DNA of 64,000 nucleotides from an uncultured Flaviramulus sp. Lineage in GTDB: Bacteria; Bacteroidota; Bacteroidia; Flavobacteriales; Flavobacteriaceae. The notes beneath the pieces were generated by a model. The model was not told the origin of the DNA. It worked only from the letters and a program-made list of their open reading frames with translations, and did no database searches. Position 1 is the first letter of the stretch; every line of letters starts with the position of its first letter. The stretch is from positions 992,001 through 1,056,000 of the forward strand of contig CANMUP010000001.1 of NCBI GenBank assembly GCA_947501105.1. Direction: 5' to 3'. Below are positions 54,115-62,454 of this stretch, piece by piece. A program made the translations under genes and the position numbers.

Positions 54115-54936
54115 ATGAATAAAATTGAGATTACTACAAAACCAAAACCTTTTCTAAAATGGGCAGGTGGAAAGACACAGCTATTGAGTGTCTTGAGACA
54201 ATATGTTCCGGAAAACTATAATAAATATATAGAGCCATTTATTGGAGGTGGAGCTATGTTTTTTGATTTATGCCCAAATGAAGCCATAATTTCTGATTCA
54301 AATGAAGATCTTATAATTACTTATCTTGAAATTAAAAATAATGTTTTTGAATTAATTGAAAATTTGAAAATACATGAAAATAATGAAGAATATTTTTATT
54401 CAATTAGAGCAGTAGAAACTGATACCCTGAATAATCTCGAAAGAGCTTCAAGACTAATTTATTTAAATAAAACTTGCTTTAATGGTCTTTATAGAGTGAA
54501 TAAAAAAGATCAATTTAATGTCCCGTTTGGAAAAAGAAAAAATCCTAAAATATGTGACGAAGATGTATTGATAACTGCTTCATCATTATTGCAAAACACT
54601 GAAATAATACTGGGAGATTATAAAACAATATTAAGAAAAAATGCAGTTAAAGGAGATTTTATTTTTTTAGATCCGCCCTATGATCCAGTTGGTGAATATT
54701 CTGACTTTAAAAGATATACAAAAGATTTTTTTTATAAAGACGATCATGTTGAATTAAAAAATGAAGTTGATAGATTAGTTAATAATGAGTGTCATGTTAT
54801 CTTAACGAATTCAGATTCAGATTTTGTGTTAGATTTATTTAAAGATTATGAATGCAAAGTTATCCAAACAAAAAGAATGATTAGTAGCAATCCAAATTCT
54901 CGAACAGGTAAAGATTTAATAGTAATTGGAAATTAA
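54115..54936 (+). CDS. DNA adenine methyltransferase, D12 class (first of two)
   Basis: This 273-residue enzyme methylates adenine at N6 in a DNA target. It has the D12-class order: PFLKWAGGKTQLLSVL near residue 13, then the SAM-binding YIEPFIGGGAMFFDL, then the catalytic motif FIFLDPPYDPVGEYSDF. Length and order match Dam-like solitary or type II methyltransferases. I start at ATG 54115; the ORF's TTG (54103) is not needed. The next gene overlaps it and encodes another D12 enzyme, so the two probably methylate different strands or different sites of one recognition sequence. Confidence 0.92.
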   Translation: MNKIEITTKPKPFLKWAGGKTQLLSVLRQYVPENYNKYIEPFIGGGAMFFDLCPNEAIISDSNEDLIITYLEIKNNVFELIENLKIHENNEEYFYSIRAVETDTLNNLERASRLIYLNKTCFNGLYRVNKKDQFNVPFGKRKNPKICDEDVLITASSLLQNTEIILGDYKTILRKNAVKGDFIFLDPPYDPVGEYSDFKRYTKDFFYKDDHVELKNEVDRLVNNECHVILTNSDSDFVLDLFKDYECKVIQTKRMISSNPNSRTGKDLIVIGN

Positions 54937-55987
54937 AGAAAAAAATAAAATATTGCTTAATGCAAATCAATTTGATGCTTTCCCTGGTACGCGATATATG
55001 GGAAGCAAGAATAAAATAATTTCTAACATTTGGGAAGTTTTAGATAATATTGACTTCGATACTATTTTTGATGCTTTTTCTGGTAGTGGAGTTGTTTCAT
55101 ATTTTCTTAAATCTAAAGGTAAAAAAGTTATATCAAATGACTTCTTATCTTTTAGCCATCATATTTCAAAATCATTAGTTGAAAATTCAAGTGTGCAATT
55201 GTCTGCTGATGATATTGATTTTTTAATGCTTAATACTGAAAATAACAGATCAGATTTTATACAAAAAACCTTTAAAGGTTTATATTTCACTAATGAGGAA
55301 AATGCTTTTCTAGATAATTTGCGATCAAATATAGATTTACTAGATAATGAATATAAAAAATCTTTAGCGTTATCAGCAATTTCAAGAGCATGTATGAAGA
55401 AAAGACCACGTGGAATTTTCACTTATATTGGACATAGATATGATGATGGCAGAAATGATATAAAAAAGGATTTAAAACAGCACTTTCTTGAAAACACTAA
55501 AGTTTTTAATTCTGCTGTATTTAATAACTCAAAAAATAATATTTCCTATAACAATGATGTTTATAATTTGAATGTAGAAGCTGATGTTGTTTATTTTGAT
55601 CCACCCTATTTAACACCAAATTCTGATAATGATTATACAAGGCGTTATCATTTTGTTGAAGGACTTGTTAAGAATTGGGAAGGTTTAGAGATTCAAGAAA
55701 ATACAATAACTAAAAAGTTCAAAAGAACTAAAAGTTTGTTCGACTCAAAAAGTACCGTTTATCAGGCATTTGAAAAGTTGTTTGCAAAATATCGAGATAG
55801 TATCTTGGTTATTTCCTATTCATCCAATTCATTACCAAATAAAGAAGACATGATTTCTATGCTTAAAAAGTATAAGAATGATGTAGAGGTGATTGAAATT
55901 GATTATACTTATTCATTTGGAAATCAAAATCATAAAATTGGAAACAATGCAAATAAAGTTAAAGAATATATTTTTGTAGCTCATTAA
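54926..55987 (+). CDS. DNA adenine methyltransferase, D12 class (second)
   Basis: This 353-residue enzyme has GTRYMGSKNKIISNIW near the N-terminus, the SAM site TIFDAFSGSGVVSYFLKSKG and the catalytic motif DVVYFDPPYLTPNSDNDYT, with a longer central target-recognition region (RPRGIFTYIGHRYDDG). The only plausible starts are TTG 54926, 11 bases inside the upstream gene, or TTG 54953. No in-frame ATG lies before the conserved YMGSK motif, so the start is TTG-type and the coordinate is tentative. Two adjacent D12 genes before a nuclease gene is the layout of type IIS systems with an asymmetric target. Confidence 0.88.
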   Translation: MEIKEKNKILLNANQFDAFPGTRYMGSKNKIISNIWEVLDNIDFDTIFDAFSGSGVVSYFLKSKGKKVISNDFLSFSHHISKSLVENSSVQLSADDIDFLMLNTENNRSDFIQKTFKGLYFTNEENAFLDNLRSNIDLLDNEYKKSLALSAISRACMKKRPRGIFTYIGHRYDDGRNDIKKDLKQHFLENTKVFNSAVFNNSKNNISYNNDVYNLNVEADVVYFDPPYLTPNSDNDYTRRYHFVEGLVKNWEGLEIQENTITKKFKRTKSLFDSKSTVYQAFEKLFAKYRDSILVISYSSNSLPNKEDMISMLKKYKNDVEVIEIDYTYSFGNQNHKIGNNANKVKEYIFVAH

Positions 55988-55996
55988 ATATTTAAT

Positions 55997-57019
55997 ATGA
56001 GAATAAAAAGTGATGAAATACCACAAGCAGATGTTCTAGAAGAAGTAATAAGAACAATAATTTGCATAGCAAATGGAGGAAGATCTTATCAAGATATTGC
56101 TAAATCTATTGGTAAAGTGGAGCGACAAGGTCGATATTACAGAAAGGCCGCCGAAATATTAGGCTTTATTTCAACTCCTTCAACGAATAACTCTATTTTA
56201 ACCGATTTAGGAAAACAATTTATACAGACAGATCCCACATTGCAAAATCCGCTTTTACTTCAAGCGGTTATGAATGCTCATGTATTTCAAAGAGTTATTC
56301 CATTTTTTGAAAATCATAATGAAGGTATAACCAAAGCAGGTTTAATATCATATTTAGCAAGTGTTTCTGATATACCTGAAGGAACAACAATGTTACCTCG
56401 TAGGTTTAGTTCGGTAATATCATGGTTAGAAACGTTAAATTTAATTCGAAAACAAGGCACCAAATATTTTATTGTTGATACAATAACAACAACATTACCT
56501 ACATTGCTTTTTACAAGGGATGAAGAGCCGATTTTGCCGAAAACTGGAGAATTAAACGAATACCAAACTGTCGAACAAAGGTCTTCAAGTGCCAAGGAAG
56601 CTATTACATATTATAAAGATCAAGCTTCTTTAGAAAGAGCAAATAACGCACATATTCATTTAGTAAATTTAGTTTCTGAAAGAATTCGAGAAAGTGGTAA
56701 TCTCCCTAGGTATAATAAATTTATTGATTTAGCAGCTAGAGTGGGAAACCAAGAATTTATATTTGAAATGAAATCTACAACAGAAAATAATGTTAAATCA
56801 CAAGTTAGAAAAGGATTAAGTCAGTTATATGAATATAGGTATTTGCAAAATATGAGACAAGCAAGTTTGGTTTTAGTTTTAGAAAATGCAGTGCCTCAGG
56901 ATTTGAATTGGATACAAGATTATCTAATTGATGATAGAGGAATTCATTTAATATGGGATGGTAACAATCAATTATATTGTAATCAAACTACAAGAAATCA
57001 GTTGGGGTTCTTGTGGTAA
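55997..57019 (+). CDS. Probable restriction endonuclease, PD-(D/E)XK fold, with winged-helix N-terminus
   Basis: This 340-residue protein has an N-terminal helix-turn-helix-like part (about 1-110, with YQDIAKSIGKVERQGRYYRK and ILTDLGKQFIQTDP). The C-terminal nuclease domain has the active site FIDLAARVGNQEFIFEMKS: Asp244, Glu257 and Lys259 in the D-x12-E-x-K spacing. A following SQLYEYRYLQ helix is typical of PD-(D/E)XK enzymes. It starts nine bases after the second methyltransferase gene. I read it as the restriction subunit matching the two methyltransferases; target and cut position are unknown. The nuclease fold is firm by motif, the restriction role is inferred. Confidence 0.82.
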   Translation: MRIKSDEIPQADVLEEVIRTIICIANGGRSYQDIAKSIGKVERQGRYYRKAAEILGFISTPSTNNSILTDLGKQFIQTDPTLQNPLLLQAVMNAHVFQRVIPFFENHNEGITKAGLISYLASVSDIPEGTTMLPRRFSSVISWLETLNLIRKQGTKYFIVDTITTTLPTLLFTRDEEPILPKTGELNEYQTVEQRSSSAKEAITYYKDQASLERANNAHIHLVNLVSERIRESGNLPRYNKFIDLAARVGNQEFIFEMKSTTENNVKSQVRKGLSQLYEYRYLQNMRQASLVLVLENAVPQDLNWIQDYLIDDRGIHLIWDGNNQLYCNQTTRNQLGFLW

Positions 57020-57033
57020 GAAAATAAAAATAT

Positions 57034-57705
57034 ATGAGCGAAAAAGGAGGATTTAGGAATTTCCTTAATTATGTTAGTGCATTAATTATTATTGCTTCAA
57101 TAGGTGTATTGATTTTTATCATATATGTATCGATTAGTAATTCGGAAAACTTAGTAAAATATCAATTAGATTTAAAATTTGAAAAGAGCAAGGTTCAGGA
57201 TAGTACAAAGTATTATATTACCCAGCAAAATTTAGATTCACTAAAATTCTATACTAAATCTATTGATCGAAAAATTGAGAGAATCGAGACAATTAGAGAA
57301 GATATTTTAAAATTGAGAAAAGAAGAATCTTATTATGGTAGAATTTATACTTCAATTATCGCTTTAATTCTAGCATTGGCAGGTTTTTTTGGATTTAAAA
57401 CTATGACAGATATTAAATCTCTATCTATTGAGCGAGCTGAAGAAGCAGCTAAAAGCGCAAGTATAGAAAGTGCTGAAAAAACTTCGAAAGAAATTTTAAC
57501 TGAAGAGTTTGTTACGAAAAGTCATGAAAAAGCACTTAGTAATGTTAGAAAACTATATGAAAAAGATATTGATGATATTAATCAAAGAATTTTTGATTTG
57601 GAACAAAAAGTTGACCCAAAAAGCAAAGATCAAGATTCAGGTGAAGATATAGAAATCGTAATAGATGATGAACCATTTAATGAAGAGGAGGGAAGTGATG
57701 AATAA
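57034..57705 (+). CDS. Two-helix membrane protein with coiled coil, cassette component
   Basis: I do not recognise this 223-residue protein. Membrane helix 1 is at about 12-36 (NYVSALIIIASIGVLIFIIY) and helix 2 at about 103-121 (YTSIIALILALAGFFGFKTM). A Lys/Glu-rich stretch lies between them and a long Ala/Glu/Lys coiled coil follows (about 128-190). The C-terminus is strongly acidic (DSGEDIEIVIDDEPFNEEE). Both helices bracket an outside loop of about 65 residues. It starts 14 bases after the nuclease gene and overlaps the DGQHR gene by eight bases, so it belongs to the cassette. Confidence 0.75.
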   Translation: MSEKGGFRNFLNYVSALIIIASIGVLIFIIYVSISNSENLVKYQLDLKFEKSKVQDSTKYYITQQNLDSLKFYTKSIDRKIERIETIREDILKLRKEESYYGRIYTSIIALILALAGFFGFKTMTDIKSLSIERAEEAAKSASIESAEKTSKEILTEEFVTKSHEKALSNVRKLYEKDIDDINQRIFDLEQKVDPKSKDQDSGEDIEIVIDDEPFNEEEGSDE

Positions 57706-59050
57706 AATTGATATTAAAACGTATACTGCTATAAAGCTAAATCAGTTCACAAAAAAAGACATATTGGTTACTTCAATTCCTTTTTTAGAACTTCGTGAGT
57801 TGGTGAAATTTACACTTAGAGAAACACAAGATTTTGATCCTTTTAATCCAGAGAGAAAATTAGACGATGTGATAGAAGAATCCACAGAATCATATTATCA
57901 AAGACTTAGAAATAGTGATAGAATAAAAAAGATTTCACAATATTTACTCAAAGAAATAAATAATAAAGTTTTAACAAATAAATCAGCATTAGGTGCTTTT
58001 CCGACATCAATGATTTTGGCCTTTGATAAGCATGAAGAATCTAATACTAAAGAAGAATTTCTAAATTATTTAAAGAATTTAGATCTAAATGAAAACGATA
58101 ATGAATCAATAGGAGCATATTTAGAAGAAAATCACTCAAATTCAAATATAACTAATTTGTTGATCCCAAAAAGAAAATTAGGGTTAATTGTAGATGGACA
58201 ACATAGATTATCTGGTTTAAATAAATTATATAATGACGCAAAAAGTAATTCAATAAAAATTGGTAGAAGGAGTTTAAACGAAGTTTATCCAAATTTAAGT
58301 TATGATATTATCATTAAAGAGATTGAAAAATTTGAATTTTTGTGTACAATTCTACTTGGATTTGATTTATGGGAGCAAGGGAGAATATTTGCGGATGTTA
58401 ATTTTAATCAAAAACCTGTAAACAAGTCTTTATATTACGATATTTTTGGATCATATCCTGATCCAAACCGTAATGAGATTTTTCTTGCTCATATGCTGAC
58501 TCAGCATTTAAACATTAATAAAAAATCTGTATTAAAAAATAAAATAAAGTTATTAGGAACTGGGGATGGTTTATTTTCTCAAGCTTTCTTTGTTGAAGCA
58601 ATAATACCTCTATTTCGAGATGGTAATATTTTTGAAAATATTCCTTATGATTATGCAACAGAAGGCACAAAACATAAATCACTGCCTAAATTTTTTAGAG
58701 CATATTTTAAAGGAATTAAGTCGGTTTTCTCTGAATATTGGCCAAAAGATTTTGAAACTACTTCTAGAAAATATAAAAATATTATGCTTAAAACGACAGG
58801 GATGGGAGCTCTAATTAAGTTAATGGAAAATATCTTTAAAGATTTGAAAAAACAGGAAACTATTAATCTTGATACTATAAATGAAGAAGAATTGACTAAT
58901 GAAATAATCAAAATATTTAAAAAAATTAAACCCAATGGAAAAACTTATTTTTCAAAGGAAGGTAATTATGCTGGAGCTGGAAGTAAAGGTTTACAATCTA
59001 AATTATATAAAAATATCGCTTATGATTTAGGATATATCAAATCTATTTAG
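57698..59050 (+). CDS. DGQHR-domain protein (DndB-like), cassette component
   Basis: This 450-residue protein contains the DGQHR motif at residues 166-170 in LGLIVDGQHRLSGLNKLY, then LCTILLGFDLWEQGRIFADVNF and a helical C-terminal half. DGQHR proteins include DndB of the phosphorothioation systems and other defence-island members, and the fold may bind nucleotide or DNA. I start at ATG 57698, which lies just after a GAGGAGGGA ribosome site; an ORF start 33 bases upstream is less likely. It overlaps the membrane coiled-coil gene by eight bases. No DndA, C, D or E partner is present, so this is not a standard Dnd locus. Confidence 0.85.
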   Translation: MNKIDIKTYTAIKLNQFTKKDILVTSIPFLELRELVKFTLRETQDFDPFNPERKLDDVIEESTESYYQRLRNSDRIKKISQYLLKEINNKVLTNKSALGAFPTSMILAFDKHEESNTKEEFLNYLKNLDLNENDNESIGAYLEENHSNSNITNLLIPKRKLGLIVDGQHRLSGLNKLYNDAKSNSIKIGRRSLNEVYPNLSYDIIIKEIEKFEFLCTILLGFDLWEQGRIFADVNFNQKPVNKSLYYDIFGSYPDPNRNEIFLAHMLTQHLNINKKSVLKNKIKLLGTGDGLFSQAFFVEAIIPLFRDGNIFENIPYDYATEGTKHKSLPKFFRAYFKGIKSVFSEYWPKDFETTSRKYKNIMLKTTGMGALIKLMENIFKDLKKQETINLDTINEEELTNEIIKIFKKIKPNGKTYFSKEGNYAGAGSKGLQSKLYKNIAYDLGYIKSI

Positions 59051-59946
59051 ATTTATCTATGGCCTCATAAAATTTTGGTCAAAACAATAGGGGAAAAGAG
59101 CGTCCATATTTTAGGGGTTTAGTAATACAGTTTTTTAAGAGTTTCAATCATACAAGGGATTTCAATGCAATGATAACGAGTTCCAGTGTTTCCTAAAATA
59201 TAGCGAATGAGCCGTTAATTGTTTCCAAAATTATATACTATTTGAGATATTGATTGAGTATCAATATTGAGAATACCTAACTTGAATTTTTGTTTCTTTT
59301 GTTTCAAGACAAAAGATAATGAAGCATTAAAAAAAAGATTAATTGAAGTTCAATTTATAACAAGTGCATAGAATTTTATTTTTACTCACATATTTAATTA
59401 TTTGAAGAAACTTCAAATGTGTTCGTGAATCTCGTAAAAACTCGATTTCTTAAAATTTATGCTCTTGTGGCAAGCTTACGAGAATCGTCTAAAATTTTTT
59501 ATTACGTATATTATATCGAATACGCGATTTTTAATAAGAGCAAAAAGTTTAGCTTTTATTTTGGCGTTGGCAAGCGTTGGATAATTGTGTGTAAAATAAA
59601 TTGCCAGGGCAATTTGATTTTATAAAACAATCGAGCGCTTGGTAGCGGCTATTTTGCATAACGACTAATTATAGATACATAATGTTTTAAAAAAACTCTG
59701 CGAAGCAAACCGCTTAATAGTTTAATGACCCAAGTTACAATGATTCAATAGTAACGTGATGCTCCTGGGATATTTTACATAATATGGAGAATTATAGCTA
59801 CATAGTAATCATATCAAATCTATAACTAAATGTTGTTTTAATATTGAATCATCCACTGGATTATCCAATATTAAAAGTGTACTATAATTGTTCTTATGTC
59901 AAATAAAAAAGAGTAAACCTCGAAATCCAGTGATGTAAGGCATATT
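59051..59946. other. 896-base noncoding, palindrome-rich tract after the cassette
   Basis: No credible gene is seen. Short inverted repeats are dense: ATATTGAT/ATCAATAT (59247-59267), CTTTTGT/ACAAAAG (59296-59315), ATTTGAAG/CTTCAAAT (59400-59418), TCTCGTAA/TTACGAGA (59430-59483) and AAATTGCC/GGCAATTT (59598-59615). None is followed by a good T-tract. The region has the look of a junction or decayed end of a mobile cassette, but I see no integrase or target-site duplication. Confidence 0.6.
59571..59663. repeat. Recurring flavobacterial intergenic element, attC-like in outline (candidate)
   Basis: The stretch has CAAGCG (59571-59576) and CGCTTG (59636-59641) as outer arms. An inner perfect hairpin, AAATTGCC/GGCAATTT, lies at 59598-59615, and the tail is GGTAGCGGCTATTTTGCATAACG. 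From memory, tails of the TAGCGGCTATTTTGCATAACG type recur at borders of unrelated genes in flavobacterial genomes. Integron attC identity is not shown. Confidence 0.35.
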
Positions 59947-61089
59947 CTAGCCCCTTATCAAACTCCTAGAAATCACAATTTTCTGGATTTCAGAAGTTCC
60001 TTCATAAATCTGTGTAATTTTAGCATCACGCATTAAACGCTCCACATGATATTCTTTTACAAAGCCATTACCCCCATGAATTTGCACCGCTTCAACGGTG
60101 TGTTCCATAGCCACTTTTGAGGCGTATAATTTTGCCATCGCACTAGACATATCGTAATTGTTTCCTTGGTCTTTATCCCAAGCTGCTTTCATAACTAAAT
60201 GTCTGGCAGCAGCAATTTCGGTATACATATCGGCAAGTTTAAAAGCAATCGCTTGATGGTTACAAATTTCGGTACCAAAGGCTTTTCGCTCTTTAGAATA
60301 CTTTAAAGCCAACTCATAAGCACCTTGGGCAATACCTAGCGCTTGAGATGCAATCCCTATTCGTCCGCCAGATAAGGTTTTCATAGCAAAACGAAAACCA
60401 AAACCATCATCTCCAATTCTATTTTCTTTAGGCACTTTTACATCATTAAATTGCAGTGTATGTGTATCACTTCCGCGAATTCCTAATTTATCTTCTTTTG
60501 GTCCTACATGAAAACCTTCCATTCCTTTTTCAACAATAAAAGCATTAATACCATGCGATCCTTTATCACGATCGGTTTGCGCAATTACCAAATACACATC
60601 GGCACGTCCGCCACTTGTAATCCAGTTTTTTGTACCATTAATAACATAATGGTCGCCTTTATCAATAGCTGTTGTTTTTTGCGACGTGGCATCACTACCA
60701 GCTTCGGGTTCGCTTAAACAAAACGCACCAATATTTTCTCCTGTAGCAAGTTTTGTTAAATATTTTTCTTTTTGAGCTTCCGTTCCATAAGCTTCAAGAC
60801 CATAACAAACCAATGAATTATTAACCGATACAATTACAGAAGCAGAGGCATCAATTTTCGATAATTCTTCCATAATAAGAACATAAGATATCGCATCCAT
60901 ACCGCTTCCGCCGTATTTAGGATCGACCATAATACCCATAAAACCTAAATCGCTCATTTTTTGAACTAATTCTGCAGGAAATTCTTGTTTATTGTCGCGT
61001 TCAATAACTCCTGGAAGTAATTCGGTTTGTGCAAATTCGCGAGCGGCATCGCGTATCATTAAATGTTCTTCAGAAAGGTTAAAATCCAT
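59947..61089 (-). CDS. Acyl-CoA dehydrogenase (short-chain type)
   Basis: This 380-residue flavoenzyme oxidises acyl-CoA to enoyl-CoA in fatty-acid or amino-acid breakdown. It has GAFCLSEPEAGSDATSQKT and NGTKNWITSGGRADVYLVI in the middle domain and GIASQALGIAQGAYE in the C-terminal domain. The catalytic base is in TQIYEGTSEIQKIVISR near residue 365, the position used by short- and medium-chain enzymes. Full-length for the family. Confidence 0.95.
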   Translation of the reverse strand: MDFNLSEEHLMIRDAAREFAQTELLPGVIERDNKQEFPAELVQKMSDLGFMGIMVDPKYGGSGMDAISYVLIMEELSKIDASASVIVSVNNSLVCYGLEAYGTEAQKEKYLTKLATGENIGAFCLSEPEAGSDATSQKTTAIDKGDHYVINGTKNWITSGGRADVYLVIAQTDRDKGSHGINAFIVEKGMEGFHVGPKEDKLGIRGSDTHTLQFNDVKVPKENRIGDDGFGFRFAMKTLSGGRIGIASQALGIAQGAYELALKYSKERKAFGTEICNHQAIAFKLADMYTEIAAARHLVMKAAWDKDQGNNYDMSSAMAKLYASKVAMEHTVEAVQIHGGNGFVKEYHVERLMRDAKITQIYEGTSEIQKIVISRSLIRG

Positions 61090-61228
61090 AATTCGTAATT
61101 AAAATCTTGTTTTAGTAAAAAATGTTTACAAATATACCTTTTAATTGTGAATTCTTAAAAATTATAGCTTAGTTTTCGCTTGCAAATTCTTTCATCATTT
61201 TATTTAAGATGATTACTTTTACCTTACT

Positions 61229-62293
61229 ATGATGAAATCGGAATATAACGTTATTGGAGTGATGTCTGGAACATCGTTAGATGGCATAGACTTGGTATAT
61301 GTAACGTTTGAATTTGAGCAAACATGGCAATTTAAAATAACACACACAGAAACAGTAGCTTACAATAATCATTGGTATCAAATTCTTAAAAATTTAGTCT
61401 CATATTCTTTAAAGGAACTGCAACAAATAGATGAGGATTATACGGTTTACTTGTCCAATATTATCAACAACTTTATTGAAAAGAATAATATAAACGATAT
61501 AGATGCTATTTGCTCTCATGGGCATACCGCTTTGCATCAACCAGAAAATAAGCTAACCTATCAAATTGGTAATTTGCCAAATATGGCGAGCTTGTTAAAC
61601 AACAAAGTAGTTTGCGATTTTAGAGTGCAGGATGTTGAGTTTGGTGGCCAAGGTGCGCCTTTAGTTCCAATTGGGGACAAGTTATTGTTTTCAGAATATG
61701 ACTATTGTATTAATTTAGGAGGCTTTGCTAATATTTCTTTTGAGTGTAAAAACAAAAGAATAGCCTACGATATTTGCCCTGTAAACATTGTACTAAATTA
61801 TTATGTAAAGCAACTTGGTTTTAACTTTGATGATGAAGGGAAAATTGCTTCAACAGGAACTGTAAATAATGAGTTATTGGAACAACTAAATGCTCTTGAT
61901 TTTTACGAAGAGAGCCCACCAAAATCTTTAGGATTAGAATGGGTTAATACTAATATATTTCCTTTAATAGATTCATTTAGATTAGATGTTAAAGATGTTT
62001 TAAGAACTTTTGTTGAACATGCAGCCACTCAAATTTTAAAAGTAACAAATAGCGATTATAGCGCTAGCTTATTTATAACTGGTGGTGGCGCGTATAATAC
62101 ATTTCTTATTGAAAGCATAAAATCGCTCTCTAATAATAAAATAGTAATCCCATCAAACGACATTATTGAGTTTAAAGAGGCCATTATTTTTGGGTTTTTA
62201 GGCGTACTAAAATTAAGAAACGAAACCAATTGTTTGCAAAGCGTAACCGGCGCCAGTAAAGACCATAGTTCTGGTAAAATATATCTTCCTTAA
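61229..62293 (+). CDS. anmK: Anhydro-N-acetylmuramic acid kinase
   Basis: This 354-residue ASKHA-fold kinase phosphorylates and hydrolyses 1,6-anhydro-N-acetylmuramic acid for peptidoglycan recycling. The N-terminal phosphate motif is VIGVMSGTSLDGIDLVYV, followed by AICSHGHTALHQP, the substrate/nucleotide site INLGGFANISF and a C-terminal FITGGGAYNTFL. Two close ATGs (61229, 61232) leave one residue open. No murQ etherase gene is adjacent. It is divergent from the acyl-CoA dehydrogenase gene. Confidence 0.95.
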   Translation: MMKSEYNVIGVMSGTSLDGIDLVYVTFEFEQTWQFKITHTETVAYNNHWYQILKNLVSYSLKELQQIDEDYTVYLSNIINNFIEKNNINDIDAICSHGHTALHQPENKLTYQIGNLPNMASLLNNKVVCDFRVQDVEFGGQGAPLVPIGDKLLFSEYDYCINLGGFANISFECKNKRIAYDICPVNIVLNYYVKQLGFNFDDEGKIASTGTVNNELLEQLNALDFYEESPPKSLGLEWVNTNIFPLIDSFRLDVKDVLRTFVEHAATQILKVTNSDYSASLFITGGGAYNTFLIESIKSLSNNKIVIPSNDIIEFKEAIIFGFLGVLKLRNETNCLQSVTGASKDHSSGKIYLP

Positions 62294-62306
62294 AATTTAT
62301 TGAAAT

Positions 62307-62340
62307 TTGATATTAAAGGACTTTTAGTTTTTTATATTTG
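62307..62340 (+). promoter_or_regulatory. Candidate promoter of the Glu/Leu dehydrogenase gene
   Basis: TTG at 62307-62309 and TATATTTG at 62333-62340, 23 bases apart, fit the Bacteroidota pattern. The ATG at 62455 would leave a leader of about 110 bases, in which I see no riboswitch. Confidence 0.45.
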
Positions 62341-62454
62341 TTAAATTAATAATTTTAACACCTTTCGTATGAATCAGCTTTAGCTTTGCTTAAAAAGAAA
62401 CACTAAAAACACTGAAAAGATTAAGCAAAAAAATAAATGATTATATATTAATAA

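Noticed and set aside
57698-59050. Reading of the DGQHR gene as part of a Dnd phosphorothioation system
   Set aside because: No dndA, dndC, dndD or dndE homologue is adjacent. The neighbours are methyltransferases and a PD-(D/E)XK nuclease, so only the domain relation is claimed.
59419-59625. Plus-strand 68-codon ORF in the tract after the cassette
   Set aside because: It crosses several inverted repeats, including a perfect hairpin, and has no conserved motif; treated as chance.
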